Shown one piece after another: positions 7,136 through 15,179 of a stretch of DNA of 15,179 nucleotides. Under the pieces are notes generated by a model that made no database searches, had not been told where the DNA came from, and was given only the letters and a program-made list of their open reading frames with translations. The stretch lies in NCBI GenBank assembly GCA_041749275.1, contig JBGTBQ010000287.1, positions 1 through 15,179 on the forward strand. Direction: 5' to 3'. Source of the DNA: JBGTBQ01 sp041749275. Lineage in GTDB: Bacteria > Acidobacteriota > Blastocatellia > Pyrinomonadales > Pyrinomonadaceae. Numbering within the stretch: the stretch's first letter is position 1; each line of letters starts with the position of its first letter. Made by a program: the position numbers and the translations under genes.

Positions 7136-8329
7136 TCAAATCTCGAAGCCGCGCTGACCGAAGAACTGTTTGAGGGCGGGGTAGACATCTTCCTTGTCGT
7201 CAATCCGCACGCCGATGAAGCGCTCTTTCTTTTTAAGCCGGTCGTTGAAGATCGAGAGCAGCGCGCCCGAACTGCGCCGGTAGCCGCCGCCGCCCTCCTC
7301 GCCGATTTCGCCATAGCCGAAGAGGTTGCAGGTCTGGATCATCTCGTCGGCGAGGCGAACCGCCTCTTCGTTGTCCGAGTAATAGTTGTCGCCATCGGAA
7401 AAGTGAAACGGGTAGACGTTCCAGTCTTGGGGCCGGTAGCGCTCGCGGACGATGTCGAGCGCGAGATGGTAGGCCGAGGAGACCACCGTGCCGCCCGATT
7501 CGCCCTGCGTGAAGAACTGCTCTTCGGTGACCTCTTTCGCCTCCGTGTGGTGCGAGATGAAGACGATCTCCACGTTGTCGTACTTCGTCCGCAAAAATCT
7601 CACCATCCAGAAGAAGAACGAGCGCGCGATGTACTTCTTAAACTCGCCCATCGAACCCGACACATCCATGACCGCGAGCACGACCGCATTCGACTCGTAG
7701 CGGTGATCCTCTTCCCACGTCTTGAAGCGCAGGTCTTCTTTTTTGACGTTGCCGAAGCGCGCGACGTTCGTCTCGCGCGCGTTGCGGCGGATGTTCTCAA
7801 GAATCATGCGCCGCTTGTCGAGGTTCGCCATCACGCCGGTGCGACGGATTTCGTCGAAGCGCGTCGTCTTCGCGGGGACGGCCTTCTGGGCCTTGTCTTC
7901 GAGGAAGGGCAGTTGCAAGTCCTCGAAGATAAGCGCGGCCAGTTCGTCTATGTCAATCTCGGCTTCGTAGTAGTCCGCGCCGGGGTCTTGTCCCGCCGGC
8001 CCCGCGCCGCGTCCCGGCCCCTGACCGGGCTGCCCTTCGCGCGCGATCACGTCGCCCACTTTGCTCTTCCCGTCGCCCTGCCCGACGTGTTTGCGCTTGC
8101 GATGGTCGAAGCGGAACTTGTACTCGTCGAGCGCGCGAATAGGGACTTTGACGGTGCGCCGCCCGTCCGACATGATGATCGCCTCGTTCGAGACGATGGA
8201 GCCGAGGTTCTTGCGAATCGCCTCCTTGACGCGCTCTTTGTGCCGCTCTTGGTCAATAATGCCCTTGCGCTGCAAAGACCAATCGTTGCGCTGGATCGTT
8301 CCCGATATTTGCGAGTCATCTATCATCAT
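7136..8329 (-). CDS. yhbH: DUF444 / YhbH-YeaH family protein with VWA-like fold
   Basis: The 397-residue product matches the YhbH/YeaH (DUF444) family in length and layout. The N-terminal part contains DGRRTVKVPIRALDEYKFRF (about 55-74); a Gly/Pro-rich linker follows (about 83-118); then comes a helical part and a von Willebrand A-like domain. That domain has a metal-site motif AVMDVSGSMG (D222, S224, S226), GESGGTVVSSAY (277-286, T281) and HFSDGDNYYSDN (309-320). In E. coli yeaH is paired with the kinase gene yeaG, and in Bacillus yhbH sits with the sporulation set. The VWA fold suggests a metal-dependent protein-interaction role beside the PrkA AAA+ kinase, but the molecular function is unproven. 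The start is one of two adjacent ATG codons (8329 or 8326) with no strong ribosome site. It lies 108 bp after prkA, separated by a hairpin, and upstream of spoVR in the same direction. Confidence 0.93.
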   Translation of the reverse strand: MMIDDSQISGTIQRNDWSLQRKGIIDQERHKERVKEAIRKNLGSIVSNEAIIMSDGRRTVKVPIRALDEYKFRFDHRKRKHVGQGDGKSKVGDVIAREGQPGQGPGRGAGPAGQDPGADYYEAEIDIDELAALIFEDLQLPFLEDKAQKAVPAKTTRFDEIRRTGVMANLDKRRMILENIRRNARETNVARFGNVKKEDLRFKTWEEDHRYESNAVVLAVMDVSGSMGEFKKYIARSFFFWMVRFLRTKYDNVEIVFISHHTEAKEVTEEQFFTQGESGGTVVSSAYHLALDIVRERYRPQDWNVYPFHFSDGDNYYSDNEEAVRLADEMIQTCNLFGYGEIGEEGGGGYRRSSGALLSIFNDRLKKKERFIGVRIDDKEDVYPALKQFFGQRGFEI

Positions 8330-8356
8330 CGCAGGCTATCCGATTTCACTAGAGGC

Positions 8357-8394
8357 CGAAACGCCCGCCCTTCCGTTTCCGAAAGGCGCGGGCG
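8357..8394 (-). terminator. Hairpin between prkA and yhbH (terminator or attenuator)
   Basis: Plus-strand arms CGCCCGCCCTTCC (8362-8374) and GAAAGGCGCGGGCG (8381-8394) pair over about 13 bp with one bulged G and a short loop. On the minus strand only TTTCGG follows, a short U tract, so partial termination or mRNA stabilisation between prkA and yhbH is more likely than a full stop. The plus side is also T-rich, so it may work in both directions. It could let prkA and yhbH be expressed at different levels. Confidence 0.45.
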
Positions 8395-8437
8395 CTGTTG
8401 TTTGTCTTTGACGAAGACATCCGCCGCCCGGCGCGCG

Positions 8438-11728
<3,291 letters not shown>

Positions 11729-12064
11729 AGCCTTGTCTTAAACCTCTCTAGGCTCTAGCGCGCGTGGACGGCGTGCGGGTCACGCCCTTTTAATTAAATA
11801 ATGTGGCGACGGCGCTCGCTCGGATGCGTGCGTCTCGCTGCCGGGTGGGTCTCGATGCGCGTGAAACGGCAACTCGCGCGTCGTTAAAGTGCACGCCGCG
11901 CCGTCGAGACTTTTCGGCCTCAATCAACTTCCCTTCGATTTTCAACTGTGGAGAGAAAAGGTCTGCCGCCCTCTAGGGAGAAGGGCGAGCGGAAAATCCT
12001 TCTGAAGCCCTCCTGCTGGACGCCAGTATAGCACAGCCTTCAAGCTCGCTCGTCAAGGCTATTT
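11729..12064 (-). other. Leader/intergenic region upstream of prkA
   Basis: This 336-bp gap between truB and prkA (both minus strand) has no supported gene. It holds a promoter candidate at 12025-12033, implying a leader of roughly 290 nt before prkA. Within that leader GGCGTG (11770-11775) and CACGCC (11781-11786) form a small hairpin next to an AT-rich patch TTTTAATTAAATAAT (11788-11802). On the plus strand the hairpin is followed by CTTTTAATT, so it could instead stop antisense transcription. AGCCTT (12035-12040) and AAGGCT (12055-12060) also pair and are followed by ATTTTTA on the plus strand, next to the truB stop. No known riboswitch was recognised. Confidence 0.4.
12025..12033 (-). promoter_or_regulatory. 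Extended -10 promoter element for prkA
   Basis: On the minus strand this reads TGCTATACT, five of six matches to the -10 consensus with the TGn extension. TTGACG, a good -35-like hexamer, lies upstream at 12056-12051, but the 20-bp spacing is longer than the usual 16-18. The extended -10 may therefore carry the promoter. It lies 32 bp beyond the truB stop and points at prkA. Confidence 0.4.
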
Positions 12065-13003
12065 TTACGAGACCGTGAGCGTCACACGCGGTCGAAGCAG
12101 TCCACGCGCCGCGTCGTAGACGCCGACGGCCAGCAGACTCCCTTCCGCGTCGCGCAGCCGGACGTGTGTTCCATCCACGAGTTCGGACGTGCCCGCGGCC
12201 TCGACCGCCGCGCCGTGGCTCACTTTCCGCGCCTCCACGTCGCTTAGATGCACGGCGGGTAGATGCGAGAGCGCCGCATCCATTGAAAGAAGTTGCTCCT
12301 CTATTTCATCCGCCTCGATCAACTCTGGCAGGCGTTCGAGCGAGAGCGCGCGCTCAATATGAAACGCGCCCGCGCGCGTGCGCCTGAGCGCGGAGAGATG
12401 CGCGCCCGTGCCGAGCCGCTCGCCAACCGATTCGGCGAGCGCGCGGACGTAAGTCCCCGCCGAACAGACGACGCGCGTCGAAAGGTCGCACGTCCCATCG
12501 CCGTTGCTACGCAACCACGCACCCTCTCTCTCCTTCACGATCTCAAATGCGCCGACGCTAACGCGCACCGCCTTGCGCTCGACCTCTACGCCACGCCGCG
12601 CCAACTCGTAAAGTTTTTTCCCCTGCACTTTCTTCGCCGAGTACATCGGCGGCGTCTGCTCGATCTCGCCGCGCAAAGTTGAGAGGGCCGCTTCGATCTC
12701 GTCTTCAACGAGCGCCGCGCAGTCAACTTCGCGCGGCCCGTCCCCGCGCGGCGTGCCGGTTAAATCGCCCGTGTCGGTCGCGTAGCCGAGGCGGATGGTT
12801 GCTTCGTACTCCTTCTCCGCGCCCGCGAGAAACTGCGCCAACCGCGTCGCGCGCCCGACGAGCACGACGAGCACGCCCGTCGCAAAAGGGTCGAGCGTGC
12901 CCGTGTGTCCGATGCGTTTCTCTCTGAGCACGCGCCGCACGCGCGCCACTACGTCGTGCGATGTCCAGCCCACGGGCTTGTCTATGATAAGAACGCCGTC
13001 CAT
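12065..13003 (-). CDS. truB: tRNA pseudouridine(55) synthase TruB
   Basis: This enzyme converts U55 in the T-psi-C loop of tRNAs to pseudouridine. The 312-residue product begins DGVLIIDKPVGWTSHDVV, and the catalytic motif GHTGTLDPFATGVL (32-45) contains the nucleophile D38. Further family segments are KEYEATIRLGYATDTGD, QTPPMYSAKKVQGKKLYELAR and the nucleotide-contacting CSAGTYVRALAESVGERL. A C-terminal PUA-like region (about 235-312) contains DGTHVRLRDAEGSLLAVG. Length is normal for bacterial TruB. The start ATG has no Shine-Dalgarno sequence, but TAGAAT lies exactly 6 nt upstream, suggesting a leaderless mRNA. It diverges from recX. No ribosome-maturation gene (rbfA, infB), its frequent neighbours, is seen next to it here. 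Confidence 0.96.
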   Translation of the reverse strand: MDGVLIIDKPVGWTSHDVVARVRRVLREKRIGHTGTLDPFATGVLVVLVGRATRLAQFLAGAEKEYEATIRLGYATDTGDLTGTPRGDGPREVDCAALVEDEIEAALSTLRGEIEQTPPMYSAKKVQGKKLYELARRGVEVERKAVRVSVGAFEIVKEREGAWLRSNGDGTCDLSTRVVCSAGTYVRALAESVGERLGTGAHLSALRRTRAGAFHIERALSLERLPELIEADEIEEQLLSMDAALSHLPAVHLSDVEARKVSHGAAVEAAGTSELVDGTHVRLRDAEGSLLAVGVYDAARGLLRPRVTLTVS

Positions 13004-13009
13004 GCGCCG

Positions 13010-13015
13010 ATTCTA
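13010..13015 (-). promoter_or_regulatory. -10 element of a possible leaderless truB promoter
   Basis: On the minus strand TAGAAT is followed by six bases and then the truB ATG. That spacing would put the transcription start at or next to the A of the ATG. No Shine-Dalgarno is present, which fits. The upstream flank is AT-rich; the best hexamer at 17-bp spacing, TTTCAA, is a weak -35. Confidence 0.35.
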
Positions 13016-13069
13016 GTTTTTTGATTTGTGATTTGAAAGCACGGCGTGCGCGGGTTAGATTATTTCGTG

Positions 13070-13645
13070 ATGCGTCGTAGAAGACCGAGCACAGCGCGGG
13101 ACATTCGTGCGGACGTGGAGGAGAAGCGACCGGCGCGTCCACTGGACGCGGAGAAGGCGCGCGAGCGGACGCTGCAAAGAGCGGTCAAGCTGCTCGCCGC
13201 GAAACCTCGCTCCGTCGCCGAACTGCGCGAGCGGCTGCTCGAAAAGCAGTGGACGGATGAAGAGGCGGTTGACTATGCGCTCGAAAAATTGAAGGGCTAC
13301 GGCTACCTCGACGACGACCGCTTCGCCTTTGGCTTCGCCTCCTACCGCGTCAAGCAGAAGCCCGTCGGTCGCCAGCGCCTCGCGCGCGACTTGCAGATGA
13401 AGAAGGTTCCGCGTGAGACCGCCGACGCCGCCCTCGACCTCGTCTTCGAGGAGACGCCCGAAGAGCAGTTGATCGAAAGCGCCATCGAAAAGCGCGTCCG
13501 CCTGCGCGGTCGCCCCTCGACGCGCGCCGAGACGAAAAGCCTCTTCGACCACCTCCTGCGCCGAGGCTTCTCCTACGACCTCATCATCCGCAAAGTGCGC
13601 GAGGCTTCGACGAGCACCCCCGAAGATGAAGCTGCGTCCGAGTGA
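13070..13645 (+). CDS. recX: Regulatory protein RecX
   Basis: The 191-residue product is a RecX/OraA family protein, a small all-helical modulator that binds RecA filaments and limits recombination. After a basic N-terminal tail come the three tandem three-helix repeats: the first around RTLQRAVKLLAAKPRSVAEL and RERLLEKQWTDEEAVDYAL, the second in the GYLDDDRFAFGFASYRVKQK and VGRQRLARDLQMKKVP signature, and the third around RLRGRPSTRAETKSLFDHLL and RRGFSYDLIIRKV. I chose the ATG at 13070. A GTG at 13046 would add eight residues unlike family starts, and GTG at 13067 is also possible. No ribosome site is visible; a GATTAT hexamer ends 6 nt before the ATG, so a leaderless start is possible. No recA is in the window, but recX next to alaS recalls the recA-recX-alaS order of several bacteria. 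Confidence 0.9.
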   Translation: MRRRRPSTARDIRADVEEKRPARPLDAEKARERTLQRAVKLLAAKPRSVAELRERLLEKQWTDEEAVDYALEKLKGYGYLDDDRFAFGFASYRVKQKPVGRQRLARDLQMKKVPRETADAALDLVFEETPEEQLIESAIEKRVRLRGRPSTRAETKSLFDHLLRRGFSYDLIIRKVREASTSTPEDEAASE

Positions 13646-13696
13646 TGATGTGCGGACAGGCTTTTTTCATGCTTGAGCTTTGGGTGACAGGCAATT

Positions 13697-13782
13697 CACC
13701 ACAGAGACACAGAGGACACTGAGGGAGCACAGAGGAATTCAACTCTCTGTGCCATCTCCGTGTCCTCTGTGTCTCTGTGGTG
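13697..13782. repeat. Near-perfect 38-bp inverted repeat of the CACAGAG type
   Basis: Arm 1 (13697-13734) starts CACCACAGAGACACAGAG and is the reverse complement of arm 2 (13745-13782, ending CTCTGTGTCTCTGTGGTG) at 34 of 38 positions by my count. The loop is 10 nt (GAATTCAACT). Each arm contains internal CACAGAG echoes. From general knowledge, palindromes of this CACAGAGACACAGAG type occur in many copies between genes in diverse environmental bacterial genomes. It lies 51 bp after recX, so it may also act as a transcript 3' end or stabiliser. No transposase gene is nearby. Spurious ORFs cross it. Confidence 0.85.
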
Positions 13783-13861
13783 GACATCAACGCCCGCCGC
13801 ACCCAAGATTGGTATAGACACTGATGCCCGCCTCGCCCAACTTCGCCCGCCCCTCGCGCCA

Positions 13862-13870
13862 TGCTAAAAT
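13862..13870 (+). promoter_or_regulatory. Extended -10 element for alaS
   Basis: TGCTAAAAT fits an extended -10 promoter (TGn plus TAAAAT, five of six matches). It lies 46 bp before the alaS ATG. The -35 position at 17-bp spacing reads TTCGCC, a poor match. The leader shows no T-box features. Confidence 0.4.
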
Positions 13871-13916
13871 TCCCTTTTCGCTGGAGAGCGATATTTTCAA
13901 CCGAGTGGTAAGAGAT

Positions 13917-15179
13917 ATGACTGGAAACGAGATACGCGAACTTTTTCTGAAGTATTTTGAGGAGCGCGGCCATCGCCCCGTCGCCTCAAGCCCACTGCTG
14001 CCCGCGAACGACCCGACGCTGCTCTTTACCAATGCCGGGATGAATCAGTTCAAGGATGTGTTTCTCGGCGCGGAGAAGCGCGACTACGCGCGCGCCGCCT
14101 CGTCGCAAAAGTGTATCCGCGCCGGGGGCAAGCACAACGACCTCGACGAAGTGGGCAAGACCGCGCGCCATCACACCTTCTTCGAGATGCTCGGCAACTT
14201 CTCGTTTGGCGACTACTTTAAGGAAGATGCGATCCGCTGTGCGTGGGACTTGCTGGTCAATGTCTACAAACTCGACCCGCGCCATTTATGGTTCTCGGTC
14301 TTCGAGGGCGACGAAGAGGTGCCGGCGGACGAAGATGCCGCGGCGTTGTGGGAGAAGGTCGGCGCGCCCAAAGACCGCATTCTGCGTTTCGGGCGCAAGG
14401 ACAACTTCTGGCAGATGGGCGACACCGGCCCCTGCGGTCCCTGCACCGAAGTCTTCTACGACCACGGCGCCGAGATCGCCGGCGGCCCACCCGGTTCGCC
14501 GGACGAGGACGGCGACCGCTACATCGAGATCTGGAACCTGGTGTTCATGCAGTTCGAGCGCCACGCCGATGGCCGCATGACGCCCCTGCCCAAGCCCTGC
14601 GTCGACACCGGCATGGGCCTGGAGCGGCTGGCCGCCGTGCTGCAGAAGGTGCACTCCAACTACGAGACCGACCAGTTCCAGCACCTGATCAAGGCCGCCG
14701 CCGGCCTCACCGGCACCGCCGACCTGGCCAACAAGTCGTTGCGGGTGATCGCCGACCACATCCGTGCCTGCAGTTTCCTCATCGTCGATGGCGTGCTGCC
14801 GTCCAATGAGGGGCGCGGCTACGTGCTGCGCCGGATCATCCGCCGCGCCCTGCGCCATGGCCACCAGCTGGGCTGCCGCGAACTGTTCTTCCACCGCATG
14901 GTGGCGGCGCTGGTCGACGCCATGGGCGAGGCCTACCCGGAATTGGCCTCCAGGCAGGCGCTGATCGAGCAAGCCTTGCGCGCCGAAGAGGAGCGCTTTG
15001 CCGAGACCCTCGACCAGGGCATGAAGGTGTTCGAGGACATCGTCGCCCGCAGCGGTGACAGCATCGCCGGTGAGGATGTGTTCCGCCTGTACGACACCTA
15101 CGGCTTTCCCGCCGACCTCACCGCCGACGTTGCCCGCGAACGCGGCCTGTCGGTGGATATGGCCGGATTCGAGGCGGCC
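13917..15179 (+). CDS. alaS: Alanyl-tRNA synthetase, 5' part (runs off the window; chimeric)
   Basis: AlaS charges tRNA-Ala with alanine. The 421 codons present are about half of a normal protein of roughly 870 residues and cover the class II catalytic core and start of the tRNA-recognition region. Visible motifs are LFTNAGMNQFKDVFLG, SSQKCIRAGGKHNDLDEVG, HHTFFEMLGNFSFGDYFK, FWQMGDTGPCGPCTE, DTGMGLERLAAVLQ and SNEGRGYVLRRIIRRALRHG. The ATG at 13917 gives the usual MTGNEIRELFLKYF start, with a weak AAGAG before it. The frame is open to the window end. The two halves disagree. Codons 1 to about 165 have acidobacterial-like sequence and mixed Ala codons (about 10 GCG, 6 GCC). After the GDTGPCGPC motif the sequence becomes gammaproteobacterial (FYDHGAEIAGGPPGSPDEDG, FFHRMVAALVDAMGEAYPEL), with about 26 GCC to 4 GCG. 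An assembly join is the simplest explanation. Confidence 0.95.
   Translation, partial: MTGNEIRELFLKYFEERGHRPVASSPLLPANDPTLLFTNAGMNQFKDVFLGAEKRDYARAASSQKCIRAGGKHNDLDEVGKTARHHTFFEMLGNFSFGDYFKEDAIRCAWDLLVNVYKLDPRHLWFSVFEGDEEVPADEDAAALWEKVGAPKDRILRFGRKDNFWQMGDTGPCGPCTEVFYDHGAEIAGGPPGSPDEDGDRYIEIWNLVFMQFERHADGRMTPLPKPCVDTGMGLERLAAVLQKVHSNYETDQFQHLIKAAAGLTGTADLANKSLRVIADHIRACSFLIVDGVLPSNEGRGYVLRRIIRRALRHGHQLGCRELFFHRMVAALVDAMGEAYPELASRQALIEQALRAEEERFAETLDQGMKVFEDIVARSGDSIAGEDVFRLYDTYGFPADLTADVARERGLSVDMAGFEAA
14395..14450. other. Suspected chimeric junction inside alaS
   Basis: This stretch codes for KDNFWQMGDTGPCGPCTEVF, among the most conserved parts of AlaS across bacteria, so DNA from unrelated species can be nearly identical here. 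Protein signature, alanine, leucine and valine codon choice all change across it (GCG-rich before, GCC/CTG/GTG-rich after), while the frame is kept. The exact switch point cannot be resolved because the motif is shared by both sides. Confidence 0.6.

Noticed and set aside
13584..13973. Minus-strand open frame across the inverted repeat (129 codons, containing TTETQRTRR)
   Set aside because: It is a translation of the CACAGAG palindrome and the alaS leader; such products recur as false genes wherever this repeat occurs.
14243..14809. 188-codon plus-strand open frame overlapping alaS in another frame
   Set aside because: Out-of-frame shadow of alaS, rich in Arg and Ala; the alaS frame is continuous here.

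Overview
The window looks like a metagenome-derived contig from a GC-rich bacterium, most likely an acidobacterium of the Blastocatellia/Pyrinomonadaceae type. This placement is inference, drawn from the style of the conserved proteins, heavy GCG/CGC codon use and a CACAGAG-type interspersed palindrome; no marker gene was searched.

Region 1 (1-5149, plus strand) is less GC-rich than the rest and holds a compact four-gene block. It encodes a three-pass membrane protein with a helical, TPR-like cytoplasmic half; a histidine kinase with an N-terminal PocR-like ligand domain; a stand-alone receiver domain; and a membrane-anchored TIR-domain protein. Genes 1 and 2 overlap by 10 bp and the other gaps are 5 and 30 bp, so they are probably co-transcribed. 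The set reads as sensor, kinase, relay and TIR effector. I do not recognise this combination as a named system, and it is the best candidate here for an undescribed signalling or defence module.

Region 2 (5227-12064, minus strand) is the conserved starvation/sporulation-associated trio prkA - yhbH (DUF444) - spoVR. prkA is interrupted in frame by a 452-residue intein with a LAGLIDADG homing-endonuclease domain. The intein sits just after the Walker-B-like segment of the AAA+ domain, directly before a Cys that native PrkA has at that position. Between yhbH and spoVR lie the C-terminal remnant of a TPR protein and an intrinsic terminator, so spoVR probably has its own promoter.

Region 3 (12065-15179) is housekeeping: truB (minus) diverging from recX (plus), a near-perfect 38-bp inverted repeat, then alaS running off the window end. 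The alaS reading frame appears chimeric. Its first ~170 codons match the rest of the contig, while the remainder has gammaproteobacterial protein signatures and a sharp switch from GCG to GCC alanine codons. The join lies in the highly conserved GDTGPCGPC motif, so an assembly chimera (or, less likely, gene recombination) is suspected; sequence after about 14,450 should be treated as possibly from another organism.

Promoter-like elements of the extended -10 form TGCTAnAnT precede prkA, spoVR and alaS, and truB and perhaps recX have -10-like hexamers so close to the start codon that leaderless transcripts are plausible. No tRNA, rRNA, CRISPR array or transposase gene was seen.
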